A stretch of DNA of 64,000 nucleotides from Neckera pumila (taxonomy: Eukaryota > Streptophyta > Bryopsida > Hypnales > Neckeraceae), in NCBI GenBank assembly GCA_963969595.1, contig OZ018418.1:1927001-1991000 (forward strand), written 5' to 3'. Position numbers and translations under genes: made by a program. Shown piece by piece: positions 10,860-22,870 of the stretch (the first letter of the stretch is position 1; every line of letters begins with the position of its first letter). The notes under the pieces are model-generated. The model made no database searches. It saw only the letters and a program-made list of their open reading frames with translations, and was not told the DNA's origin.

Positions 10860-11423
10860 AAGCCAAAGGTTGGTAATGGGATTTTTGATGACCTTCATTG
10901 GAAACTTCTATAAAGTTTAATATTTATAGAAACATGAATTCAATTTTGAAGTGACCACTTAACCCTAAATCTCCAAGGCATCCAAATGTGGTCTCATTAT
11001 TTACTTTGAAGTTTGATAAAACCTTACAAAATTGCTATTTTTCATAGTTTGTATTTTTGAAAGATTATAATTGATGTGTAGTTTCAGCATCAGAAGTCCT
11101 TGGTTGAAAATTAATGATTACGATTTTCCTATTATAAATTTTGTGCAAACATACCCATTGCAATCTTGACTTCTTATAGCGTTGAGGTCTCTTGGAAATG
11201 AGATTGAAATACATTAGATTCTGGAGACAAAATCTGACTAGAAATTCATTTAAAGAAATTGTAGAGTACAGTTTGAGAAGTCATAAATTGACTGGAATTA
11301 TATTTGTTAGGCCATTTGATATCCTATTTTTTTGGCCTTGAACATTTTAGATTTGGTATGTAAAAAGAATGCTCAAAGATTTTCAAAATTTTAACACCAC
11401 AATGATCAAACATTATAATCATT
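10860..11423 (+). repeat. Dispersed repeat R1, second copy
   Basis: Direct, diverged copy of 5640-6270, with the same order of landmarks (ttggtaatgggatttt at the left, cattataatc at the right). It is slightly shorter than the first copy. Confidence 0.55.
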
Positions 11424-12300
11424 CCATCCATAAGTATTCTTTCTTTGCTCTTATCTCTTTATTGTCTAGCCTTGGCTACCTTGCCGCTTAGATGTTGTAT
11501 ATTGCTTATCGAATTTGGCAATGAACTTTTCATTTGTTTTGAAAAATATAAATGTAAATAAAAAAAACAATATTGTTGTGTTTTCTTTTTTCTGAAGTGA
11601 TCTATAACATGTGTAGTTTCAATTTGTACGCTTAGAACTCTAATAAAATTGATTCAAATTAACAAAATGTGACCTTTTGTTCCATTTAGAGGAAGTTCCA
11701 AGAGGCCCAAAACAAGCCTTGGGCATTTAGGGGTTAATAAATATTAGTACCTTTTGAAATGCCGAATGAAAAGCAAGTGCTTCTTTCAATCGCCCACTTT
11801 TGAAGCCTAATGGTACTAGAAGTACCAATTTCTTATGGATACCATTTTTTTATATACATATAATTACAGGATCTATTAGCATGGCAATACAAAAAAGTGA
11901 AGATTGCAACAGACTTCCTTACACAAAATCTTCAATAGAGAATTCATAATCAATCATTTTTTAAATATTTGTTTTCATGATGAGTCTGTATGAATCCCTA
12001 AAGGACCATTGTCATTTTGGCGGACACTTGGGATTTTAGGAACGTCCCTACGGGCAGAATTTCTGACCTTATTTCTTGAATCTTTTATTAAAGGTAAACA
12101 AATTATAAGCTTAGCGGAACTGTAGTTGTTTTTTCAATCGGTGTCTGGGAAGAGAAGTTATACCCAAAAAACTTGAAAACAATAGAGAGGGGGCAGCCAC
12201 ATTTTCTGGCCAAAAATGAAGAAGTCTTCTTTACATTTTTTTTAATATACGTTATATTTTTGGTATATCAAAAGCTTCTATTAATCCCTAAATGACTGAT
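11424..12300. other. AT-rich spacer inside the inverted-repeat unit
   Basis: No ORF with recognisable content was found. It lies between R1 copy 2 and the right arm of the inverted repeat. Confidence 0.4.
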
Positions 12301-12687
12301 CCATAACCACTGATTCCAAGCCTCACTGTCCATCACTCAATTTGTTGCCATTTTGCAATTACATATGTATAAATAAAATTTATTTATGGGTGTGAGATGA
12401 AATTAGATGTCTTCTTTACTTCACAAAAAATTTATTTTTTTTGTGAAAAATTGAGTTTTTGAAGGATTTTTGAAGAGAAAGTGAAGAGGAATCACATCAA
12501 ACAAAAAATCATTTGAAAAAATTTCACCATGTGTGTATATTACCATGAAAAACATCATGGTGTGAATTCAATTTCCATGTCATTCTATAATTAGAAAATA
12601 ATAAACATTGAAAATATATTCAAAGTTCAAATTGCAATAAAATATTCAAAAGTAGGAATTTTTCAAAAACTCAAATTGGAGTAGAAA
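12301..12687 (-). repeat. Right arm of inverted repeat flanking the kinase-like pseudogene
   Basis: Reverse complement counterpart of 7389-7782, of nearly equal length (387 against 394 bp). It begins ccataaccactgattcc at its inner edge and ends attggagtagaaact. The two arms enclose about 4.5 kb. Confidence 0.7.
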
Positions 12688-13189
12688 CTACAGTAGTTGG
12701 ACTTCATTTTGTTAGTTGGCCTCATATTCCAAAAATGCCAATTTTGTGGAGGAATTTCAGATTTAGAGCAAGGAGAAACAACTTTCCAAAGTATACTAAA
12801 ATAGCATATTTTGTGATCCGGTTTTATAACAACTTCTAACTTACTTGAAGACAAAGAGTCGCAAGACTGCAAACTCAACTAGACACTCTTCATAACCCAA
12901 CATGGAGGTCACCTAAGGAAATACGGATGAAAAAATGCTTTCAAAGTCTTCCCAGTTCATCTTATTGTCATCCAAAGGCCATGGAATGGCGCTGGCGTTG
13001 CTACTGGGTTAATTTCATTTAGATTTTTTATAAAAAAAGAAATTGTAGGGTTATGATTGGAATGCAATGTTTCCATTAAAGAAAAGGTTGAATGTGGTTT
13101 CTTTTTTTGCTAGAACAATCTCAGCATTGTGATTAGTGCATTTGAATACCATATAAAAGATATTAAAATTTCAGATTTTCCTAAAGATT

Positions 13190-13425
13190 TATCCCACCCA
13201 CAGTCGCCTTGTGTCGACTGCGGGTCTCTCCCGATCCGCACTCGCCCCTGCCTCCCAATCCGCACTTGCTCCTGCCACCTCATCCACAGTCAACACGAGG
13301 CAACCCTTGGTACCTTTTGACCCGCACTTGCCTCCTGGCAACTGCGTGTAGGGGCCGACCGGCACTCGCCTCTTGGCGACCTTGGTTACTTAAGCGGTCT
13401 CTTGGACTAGAGGTCGCCATTTCTC
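13190..13425 (+). repeat. GC-rich repeat block upstream of the 13.7 kb gene
   Basis: The words cgcactcgcccctgcc and acccgcacttgcctcctggc repeat loosely, followed by cttaagcggtctcttggactag. The same phrase type occurs at 8070-8120 (ctcgactag, cttaagtggtcgcctgg). GC and CpG content is far above the surroundings. It ends about 290 bp before the gene start at 13719, mirroring the block before the kinase-like gene. Confidence 0.6.
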
Positions 13426-13718
13426 ATCTTTGCGCAACAACTATCATCCACCTCGAAGTAGCTAACTGCACCCACCAGAGGTGGGGTTTGGGTTTAGGGG
13501 GGGATATATTATCCTTCTTCACCTCATGTTCTCCCCTTCACGTCCATAGGTTGTAAATTACGCGAGATGATTTTCAGATGACGTTTGTGATTGTAAACAT
13601 TTATGATTTTAAGTTTATACATTTGAATCACAATGGATTTGTATTTCCGCTCTTATAGGACAAGAGTTTGGGCACCAAACATTTGACATAGTACGTAGCG
13701 TAACTTTGATTGTAAGAA

Positions 13719-15104
13719 GTGATCAATATGGAGAACGAGCCCGAACCATTAGTTCTTTCAAAAATTGAACCACTCGCTGCATTAGAGAAGAAGGTGATTT
13801 GCGACAAGGGTCAGGAACGGTTAGGGAAAATCCACAAGAAGCACGTGGCCATCTTACTACATCCTAAGATTAAGGCATTTAAGGGTTGGAGAACCGAACC
13901 AGAACCTTGCAGTTACAAGACGGTACAGAAATATGTGGAGTGGTGCCACATTGACAAGCTATTTCCTTTGTGTCGTCACAAGAAAAACGTAATGCTTGCA
14001 TATGCCAAGGACAAGCCCTTCATGCTTAGATGCTGCAAGGTATGGCAGCAACTGTATTTGGAGAACAAAGTATACAAAAATGACAATGTTTCTATCTTGT
14101 GAGAATGGTGTATGCTAAAGTTGTACTGAAGAAGAAGGTGGATTGGACAATACTGCCTCCGATCCCTATGGGAGTCCATCCAGTAAACGTAGTGCTTCCT
14201 GGGATAGAACCATCTGATATGGAGAAGATGTTAACATCCATAAAGCGCGGGAAGTCATTTGTTCCTGATGAATTGGTACAGTGGTCAAGTACTTCTAGCT
14301 CAAATGAGCACACACATGAGTACGATGGTTATTCATTCTATAGCAATGATGAAGACGTCGTCATGGAAGAACAAATCTAAGCCTTTGACGTGGAGATTCA
14401 CCAAAAGAAGAAACGTGTTGAAGACTTTGTCTTAGGGCCCTCCTCGTGCAACAAAGGCATGGAAGATGCAGCTTATGTGCAATTGAACCCATTTCATCAA
14501 GAACAACAACATAGCGATTTAGAAGAAGATATACCTTTGCTGTGTACCCAAATCAAAAGTGCAAGATTGCTGTTGCATGCAAAGACTGAGCAGCTAAAGA
14601 AATTAAAGGAACGTGAAGCAAATCCCACTTCCATGGATGTTTTTAAGCAACGATTCAAGGTTATCCAGAACATCATCGAAGACCAGGATAAGGATTTCTT
14701 GGAATTTTCTCAAATCCGCAATCTGTATGTGAGCAATTTTGGTATTGGAAGTGAATACAAAACTTCTTCCATCCACTTATGGAAATCAAAGCTAAAAACC
14801 CTTAGACGTAGACGTTGGCAAGCATAGTATGTAAAGCAAGGCCTCATTCTTCAAATAAAAGAAAAAAAAAAAAGAATATTACAATGCTGCTGTAGAACTT
14901 GTCCCAGAGGTGGACGCTTTGGCTTTAGCCCCTGAGTATGGTCGTATTCCCAAAGAATTAGCGACGCTTCAAAATTGTGTGCAGTTCCATGAGAAGAGAT
15001 TCCAACTGCTTCAAGATGAGTTTCATGATATCCATGCCAAGAGTGAGTATTATAAAAGCTGGTTGAAATGGAGCTGGGATATTGTGGGAAAGACTGACAA
15101 TTAA
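13719..15104 (+). pseudogene. Coiled-coil protein of an unrecognised family, related to the 21.5 kb gene
   Basis: The start MINMENEPEPLVLSKIEP opens a 127-codon stretch containing KAFKGWRTEPEP, KYVEWCHIDKLFPLC and PFMLRCCKVWQQLY. The matching stretch in the minus-strand gene at 21.5 kb has TAFKGWVKEAEPWT, EYIEWCYIDKFF and PFLQRCIELWQVLY. The frame slips by one base near 14090 and continues VRMVYAKVVLKKKVDW, matching YAEVALKKEVDW. An in-frame TAA at 14378 (probably from CAA) is followed by an acidic then helical segment. That segment holds LLLHAKTEQLKKLKE, probably a coiled coil, and ends LRRRRWQA at 14827. A further helical piece, 14910-15104, follows a poly-A frame slip. No RING finger is seen after it, unlike the relative. 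The function is unknown. Confidence 0.6.
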
Positions 15105-15519
15105 GTGGAAGAAAGCTACCTAGAGCTTATTTTGGAGTGACGTCTACCTAGGCAATAGAATTACCTATAGACATAATAGGAAGAAACATTGTGAACATGA
15201 CTTTGTTGGATGAGGTTTATCTTTTAAGAAACCAGCAAAAATACAAATTTTTAGTATTCAACAGGATATACTGTGTGATTCCTTCTTAATGTGTGTCTAC
15301 ATCATGATGGAATAAGATTAGTGGCTTGCAATATGAGGAATTGTATAAATACTACAAGAATTTTGGATCTTAGAACTTTTAAGATTCTATGAATTTCATG
15401 TATAATCTTTTGATAAAAGGGTTTGTGAATCATAAACCTAATCCATTTCTGTAAAGTATGATTCTGTATACAATATATGAATTTGTACACAAGTAGTTGT
15501 TGCTTATTGAAGTATATCC
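15105..15519. other. 3' flank of the 13.7 kb gene
   Basis: AT-rich, with no gene seen; it leads into the R2 tandem pair. Confidence 0.4.
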
Positions 15520-16110
15520 TAAACTCTAAAGTTGTTTGACTATGTTTTCACTAAAAATGCTCCAAAAATGCCATTTCTAATAGAAGTGTGAAATTATAGA
15601 AAGGAAGCATTTCTGGACACATTTAACTACAGGATCTTGTTGTACAGTAGTTGAAGATGTTGTGTGAAATTTTTTAGAAATTAACATGCAATGGATTACA
15701 AGATAATAGCGTTTGAATTCCCAAAAGTCCATTTTTTGGCCCTATGAAAATCTAGCCAACAACACTTCATAAGGTCACATTTGTATGCAAAACTGTCAAA
15801 ATGGTTATTAAACCATAAAGGTTTTGACTATGTTTTCACCCAAAAACGCTCCAGAATTGTCATTTCTAGTATAAGTTCCAATTTTTGGAAAAGCAACATT
15901 TTTGGACAGATGTAACCATAAGATCTTGTAGTAAACTTGTTTAAAAAGATGTGGAAAAAATTTCAAAAATTTCCGCTGTGTAGATTGCAAGATATTAGCA
16001 TTTGAAGTGACAAAATCCCTTTTATTGTCCTTGCAAAAAAACAGGTAGCTACATTGCAGAAGGTCACATTTGTATAAAAAAATGCCCCAAATGGTTGTAA
16101 TTCTTTGGAT
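15520..16110 (+). repeat. R2 repeat, tandem pair with 288-bp period
   Basis: The word tttgactatgttttcac occurs at 15535 and 15823. Each copy continues through gccatttcta / gtcatttcta, ggatcttg.tgta / agatcttgtagta, gattacaagataatagc / gattgcaagatattagc and aaggtcacatttgtat. Two units of about 288 bp lie head to tail. The pair starts about 430 bp downstream of the 13.7 kb gene. Confidence 0.75.
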
Positions 16111-17215
16111 TCATTCTTCAAGGTAACTTAGCTACAAGCTTGAAAGTTTTCAAATCATTTGGAATTGTACAGCATATAGGAAAAAAATAGTAAGTAGAAA
16201 GAAGTAGTGAATGTTTTAAAATACTAAATTATTAACAATTTAGTATTGGAATTGAAAAATTACACTCCCAATGGTTGTAATGTTATGATAATCAATGTAT
16301 ACTTTATATTTTTATTTTTGTCCAAAAATATTGAAAATTGAGTTAAATAAAGGACTTCAAAGTTTATTTTAGAGTAGAGATTTTATAATTACCTGCAAAG
16401 TTCCCAAAGCTTAAAATCCTTATAACTTTTGGTGAAAAAAATCAAAATGGAATGGTTCAAAGCTTTCCTTGTATATATAAACCTAAAGGATCAATTTAAA
16501 ATTTTGGCTTTCCAATAAAGTTATTTTTAATGGATTTTTTTTGGCTGCCCAAGTTGTTCACTGAGCATATGAAAAGGACATATCAGATCATGTAACTTTT
16601 AAACCATGTAGTCAAAAGTTATGAAAATTATTGGGCTTTAAAGCTAGTCCTTGGGAAAATGTTGTGTGAAAATTTCAAATGGAAAAAATAGAATCTCCAT
16701 TTGTAGTGAGCTGCCTTAAATCGCTATGGTTCCAAAAATCAACGTTTGGTCTTTTAGGATTAATCTTTGGATTCATTCTTCAAGGCAAATGGACTACATG
16801 TGTTACACATAGGGATGTCAATGCTAAATATTTTGTAAATATTTACTGTCTATGAGGATTCTTTACCAAGTACATTCATTCAAATTTAGCTTCAAATTTG
16901 TATAGTGGAGAACTGACTTGATAAAAAATTAAAAAATTAAAAAATAAGTTTAAATTCTTAAAAAAATTGTGAAGTAGAAGTAGGTATGAGAGAAAAGGAA
17001 AATCTTAAATCTTAATTTCTTTTATTAGGAATTTAAATGCAAAAATACAAATGGGGAGATTATTGTAGGCCCAAGAAAAAAGAATGTATTGCATAAATAA
17101 AATGAAGTTCTTTTCTTTAAGTTCTTACCAATTTCATTTTGCTACCTCTTCTCTCTTGTTTTGAACTATTTTGGGCATGAATTTTCTTTCCAGACCCCGG
17201 TTGCATTTCAAAATT
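16111..17215. other. AT-rich spacer
   Basis: There are many A and T runs. Phrases such as ggattcattcttcaagg occur twice (about 16107 and 16769), hinting at more decayed repeat copies. No gene was seen. Confidence 0.4.
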
Positions 17216-17276
17216 TGGTACCTGTACCACAAATGGTCTTATTGGAGAAAACAATGTCATGGAATTGTAGAAGTGA
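17216..17276 (-). repeat. R2 repeat, short inverted copy
   Basis: The reverse complement reads ttccatgacattgttttc then accatttgtggtacaggtacc, matching the R2 copy at 10187-10260. Confidence 0.5.
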
Positions 17277-18099
17277 AGAATGAATATTAAATTACTACAT
17301 TCTCAATTGCATTCCCCACCATGAAGATATGAACTCCACAACTCTATATGGCATAAAATTTAAGTGAAGCAGGTTCAAAGTCAATTGATGTAGTTATTGA
17401 AGGTGCTGAAGAACTTGTTGTCTTCCTTTAACCCTTGAAGGACCAACATGCATTTTTTGGCTACATAGAAATTTTGGACTAGTACGTGTCAGTGTGTCAC
17501 TGCAGATTTTGAACATTTTGGCCTAAATTTTATTAAAAATTAGGGACAAGGAATATCTTTCATATACACCAAATTTCATGAGGGCATTTGGAAATATGAG
17601 TAAAAGATTATGGCCTAATATGTTCCATTTTTGTGGAACTTGGAAATTCGGACAAATCCAAAGGAAATCACGATTTTTCAAAAAAGAAATGTGTGGGTGG
17701 TTTTATAGAGTTACGTATACATATTTTGATGAGTGATAAAAAGTTACAAGGAATTTTAGTGGGCGCGGGTAGTTATGGATTCTTTACTTTAAAATGAACT
17801 TTAAAGAACTTCATCTTACTCAATTTCCAAAACTTTTTGAATCCTATGAAATCATAGGATGTAGATTGTTTATTATAACATTGCAACCATTGAGGTTGAT
17901 AATTTTCATTTCCATAATTCAATTCTTAACAATTATATATATTGAATCATATATACTACTGTCTACTTCCTTTTTTTTTTAATGTTGTACAATTCCAAAT
18001 GATGTGAAATTTTTCAAGCATGTAGAGAACTTACCTAGGATAATGAAGTCAAAAAAGAACTATCATTGTGGACCTTTATTCATACAATCTTGAATTTCT

Positions 18100-18360
18100 A
18101 AAGTATTACTGCCCCTTTTTTCCCATGTGACAAATACGATTTTTTGTCAATTGAAATGCTATTATCTTGCAATCTACCCGGTGGATGTTTCTTAATTTTC
18201 TATTACATCTTGTGAAAAGATTTTAGTACAACATCCTTAGTTGTATGTGTTAAAAAAATTCAAAAATTCAAAAATTTCTTACTTATTCCTGAAATGGCAG
18301 TTTTAGAGGGTCAGTTTCATTGAAAACATAGTCATGGAACTTTAGGAGTTTAGGAGTTAA
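18100..18360 (-). repeat. R2 repeat, long inverted copy
   Basis: The reverse complement reads cctaaagttccatgactatg then ttttca, gccattt, gatgttgta and gattgcaagataatagcatt. The order of landmarks is the same as in the direct pair at 15.5-16.1 kb. It lies downstream (in gene direction) of the minus-strand gene at 21.5-19.05 kb. Confidence 0.7.
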
Positions 18361-19053
18361 AACTTTGAACACAAGTATTTGTCAATGTAAGGAATAAAAA
18401 ATTCTAAATTTTTTACCCTAAACACACTCATGTACTAACTATTGTACATAGGTATTAACGTGTTGCATCTCGTGGGTAGATGATTCCCCCTCAAAAATCC
18501 CAAATTGTTGTAGTCTTTGCAATAGATATGGTACTTTCATTTCTATGATTGGCGGAAATGGGATCCTTATCCTTCAGAACTTTAGAAGGTAAAAGAAATT
18601 ATACAACTTTTTTTGTAAGATTCTAGTAATATACCCATCAATATCTTGAAGCAAAAGTTTGCTGAACCACTTCTTTTGTTCTTAGAAAATGAAATTTAAA
18701 ATAAAGAAGAATCTTCAAACAACAATTACGAGATTCAAAATTCGAACAATCCGTTTCCTGAAGAGCAATACAAAATCATTTTTATAATAAATACTAAAAT
18801 TCCAATACAAAAGCAAGGTGGCATAATCAAAATCACAACAATATAACATTGTAGTACATCAATACAATACAAAGCTGTAAAGATAAATATCCGCTCCCTA
18901 TTGGAGACAATACAAAATCATTAAATATCGCTCCCTATTGAAAGCGTGGATATAGTATGACCACATGCTTGGGGCCTTTTGTAACGTATACTACTATGAT
19001 GTATACTAACATACACTACGAGTGATGTGGATGGAAACAAAGAATGAAAATGC
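18361..19053. other. AT-rich spacer
   Basis: No gene was seen. An imperfectly repeated phrase (cgctccctattg) occurs at about 18891 and 18930. Confidence 0.4.
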
Positions 19054-21521
19054 CTAGACCAAAACATTTGGGTCGTCCTGAAAACCACTTCCTTTGCCAC
19101 GTTTGTAGTTCGACAACTCTCCAACACCAAATTTATGCTTGGCACGAGTTTGTGAAGCTAGTCCATCTGCAGTCAGAATGGATTCCAAGACTTTAGAGTC
19201 CTTCAAAGCTTGGAGCGTCCTCGTTGTCTGCGGAGAGTGTGCTTCCAATAAATAGTCCAGTGCTTGACTTACGTAATAAGGTCCATACATGGAGTCGAGG
19301 TACTGCGCATCATTCAAATCTTCTAAGGAGGCATTATCATCTCAATTGGCCGCCCTTTCCCCTTGGAAATTCCAACAATGCCCTTGTGGGTGAGGACCCC
19401 ATTTGAAGGTTGAAGAGTTTTTATCAAAATATCTACCAAGGCATTGGTAAAAGAATGGCCTCCTTCCTTCATTGTGTGGGCCTTCTCCCATCAACCGGGG
19501 TGCTACTTTGACAATTTTGGCCGGTCAGTTTCCCAATTCAACTGTGAGCTAGCTTGTCCGTTTTCTTGGTCATGCTAGCCTTGTTGCTAACTCTACACCA
19601 AGTCTCGACCTCATAAGCTACGTGCTGCCGTTGTGTCATCACTGTGTTCCCAAGAAGGTGGCATATAAGTCATCAAGTTGAGCATGGCATACAAGCAATT
19701 GCAGAACAAAGAACGCAACGTTGTTTGATCAGGCATTGAATGATGAGGCATTGAGGGTGGTAGACATGGGTTTACAATCCAAGGGCCCAACCGCCATTAG
19801 GCCCAAATAAGTCTTGACATATGGAACATTTTGTTTGGTCCAAGACAAAAGAAGCAGGCTTTGGCCATAGCAGTCTCTGTTCTTCTACATTGTTGTAACA
19901 AGACATTTGATGGTTGTGGTCCCAACCATTTTGCGTCCAATCTATTAGATTTTTTTTTGGATGTTCGAATATGGGCATGTCACTAGGAAACATGTCCTCC
20001 AACAATGCCTACAACGTGAGGCCGTTCTCTCGTTTTGAGGCATTTGCAACAAAGTTCTTTAATACTTTATCCAACTCCTTTGCGATTTGCGGTGATCTGT
20101 CTATGGATAGAATGCAAGTGACCTTCGAATGATAGTATGTTGCCACCAACTCAGCCAACCGCTTTGTAAGGACCGTGTTTTCCTTTTGAAGCTCCAGTTC
20201 TTTTTCCGACACTATGGAATGTATCAGTGCTGGAAACGAGAGCTAATCTTGCGTCCTATGAAGTTCAATTTTGTTGGACGTAGCATCTACTGTGATGGCA
20301 TTAGGAAGCATATCTAGAATAATTGAGGAGCGCTTCATACGTTTGGCAAGAGGAGAATGGTGAGGAATATCTATGGTCAGCTCCCCTACAACCTTCTCCA
20401 ACTATTGTGGGTCATTCTCAACAAAGGCGTCATCCATATCCGACAAATTCAAAGCTTCACAATCTTTGTCTTAGGGTCATTGTAGTTCTGCAGATTGTTG
20501 AGAAAGGAGAACCTTTTTTTGTTTGCACTCTAACCGCAATTTGCTCACATCAATTTGTAAGGAAGTGATCGTGGCATCAAGATGTACAAAGCCTTGGCCA
20601 CGGTCATCACATCATCTGTTGGAAGTCCTTGCCCTTGAGGAATGGGAGCACGGACATTTGTTTTGACGACCAAGTCCTTGTTTGCATTAAAGTCGTAGAC
20701 GTTGCTTGCGTCTTGTGGTGGTGAGGTGCGCTTGAAATCGGCATAGGAGCAAATGCTGATCCAATTTGATTGATTCAATGTTGCACTTTTGGTGGTCTTC
20801 TGGTCGCACATCCCCGTGACGTTTCACCAACATCAATATTTCCATTTTGCACTTTGATGGTGGGGTCCAATTCCTCAGCGATTTGTGCCACTCTTGGCAG
20901 TCACGTGCCATCCGTATGGTCATCTTCTTCAGATTCCTCAGTGTCTGCCTCAGCATAGTCTACATTCTTGTAAGCACTACGAATAGGTCCAAGTCCACCC
21001 TCTGGGAAAGTGAGAATGCCATGGGGTATCAGACCAATTTCTGGATGTTTTATATACATACCCACCTTTATTGTGGACCAATCGACCTCCTTCTTTAGTG
21101 CCACCTCAGCATATGTTCCTCGCGCAAGGAAGAGAGGGACTTCATTTCTTTCCACGAAGGCGGTCTAGTAGAGGACTTGCCACAACTCAATGCATCTCTG
21201 AAGGAAAGGTGGATTTTCACAATACTTCAAAGTTGCCTTGTTGTTGTACTGGTGGTGATGATGGCACCATGCTAGAAAAAACTTGTCTATGTAACACCAT
21301 TCAATGTATTCTTCGCAGGTTTGTACTGTCCACGGCTCTGCCTCCTTGACCCACCCTTTAAATGCAGTGTGATTTTCACTCTTTAGAACGTGCAAAAGCT
21401 TTCAAGGAATGCTACCTTTGCGCTTTGGATGCTTGTCTTTGCTTGCTTTTTTGGATATCCCGGCAATGTGTATTGTAGCTGAGATGGAGAGCAATCCATT
21501 GTTGTTGCTTGTAGTGGCCAT
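19054..21521 (-). pseudogene. RING-finger, coiled-coil protein gene, degenerate
   Basis: The gene starts at 21521 (MATTSNNNGLLSIS), reads through a TGA near 21405 and continues AFKGWVKEAEPW, EYIEWCYIDKFF and PFLQRCIELWQVLY. A TAG follows at 21165, then YAEVALKKEVDW, all in one frame. Further pieces appear in shifting frames. These include 20811-20545 (SYADFKRTSPPQDASN), a predicted coiled coil at 20212-20009 (KELELQKENTVLTKRLAELV) and a RING-like module near 19840-19740. The module reads CSICQDLFGPNGGWALG, then with a slip HVYHPQC and CVLC. After it come YMPPSWEH, TNALVDILIKTLQPSNG and a last open stretch 19317-19054 (YLDSMYGPYYVSQALDYL). RING fingers usually mark ubiquitin ligases; whether this family has that role is unknown. 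It faces the related gene at 13.7 kb. Confidence 0.6.
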
Positions 21522-21649
21522 GGAAAAATGTCCAATGTGAGGCTCAAAAACCTCTGAAATAGAAACCGTAGATAGTGAAAATAGTTAAATTTCAACACTT
21601 GAGTTCTCACATGTAGCCACAAATGGGTACAAGTCGTACAAACCAAGTG

Positions 21650-22870
21650 AAGAAGAAAAGTGTATCAAATGACAAGCCCGTGTAGATTTATAGTTTGGAG
21701 AACGCCAATGGAGGAGGTGCGTGCGGGCCCAGGGAGATCACTCCTCATAATTTAAGGTTTACACCTGAGTTAAGGGGGTATTTGATGTGGGGCTATTTAC
21801 CTTCATTATTGTATTTAAGGTGATCCTATTTATACATAAAAAGCTACCAGAGGCATATTTTCAGTACCCTATGATTTTTTATAATTGGGCTATTTTACAT
21901 ATAAAATATATGTATCCAATTTTTTCATACACATATACAATAAACACCATAAACAAATATTTTTCATTTGTATTTAATTTAGTTGATATATGCAATGCCA
22001 TGGTACAAGTGTAAATTTCAGATAACTAATAAGAATGTACAATGCAACCTTAGTTTTGTAAATTCTATGCCATGTATTCCAAACAACCTTTTATAGGGAG
22101 GCAACATGAGCCAAACATCAAACATTCATGACATTAGAACTATGAAAAGCATCAAGTAATTCAACATGAAAAGTTGTATTCACATAAGAACATGACAAGC
22201 TAGGAGAACATATATTCAATCTGAATATATGCATTTGCAATGGTTTAAGATCCAATTTATTCATATACATGATAACTTGCATTAAAATCATAGCCTAACA
22301 TAATTTTATATCCAAAACTGCTCAACTATTCTAGATACAATATTCTATAATAATTTCCTTAAAACCTTAACTCCAATAAACATAAAAAAAACAATTCATA
22401 ATCTAATAAATAGAAAGAATAGTATAAACAACTTTTCCAATTTTTAACATACTTTATACTTGTATTTCTTTCACCCAATTTCAAGAACCTTAGTGCATAC
22501 TTTAATAGTAACATTATATGTTAACCTTAAAGATACAAAATAAAAATATTTGGAAATGACAATTATAGATCAAGCAATTAACATTAATATAAAATAAGCA
22601 ACATTTTGTTAATATGGAAGAAGACAATTAAATAATATAAGAATCCCCTAATAGAATTTATTTTTTTGCAACAACAAAATTATTAAGAGAAATTGCATCC
22701 TCTTGATCTAATGAAAAACTTTTAGAATTTGCATTATATTTTAAAGTTACTATTGAAATTATAGAATCAACATCTATCTATTTGTGGTCTGAATGGTCAT
22801 ATTTATATTTCAAATGTCTAGGGGCCTTGCTAAACCAATTAAGAAGTACCATAGCAGAGGGTGAAGAGAT
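21650..22870. other. AT-rich spacer
   Basis: Very AT-rich, with only short ORFs and no recognised content. Confidence 0.4.

Noticed and set aside
13209..13556. Pro/Cys-rich plus-strand ORF of 115 codons
   Set aside because: It is created by the GC-rich tandem repeat block and has no continuity with a known protein.
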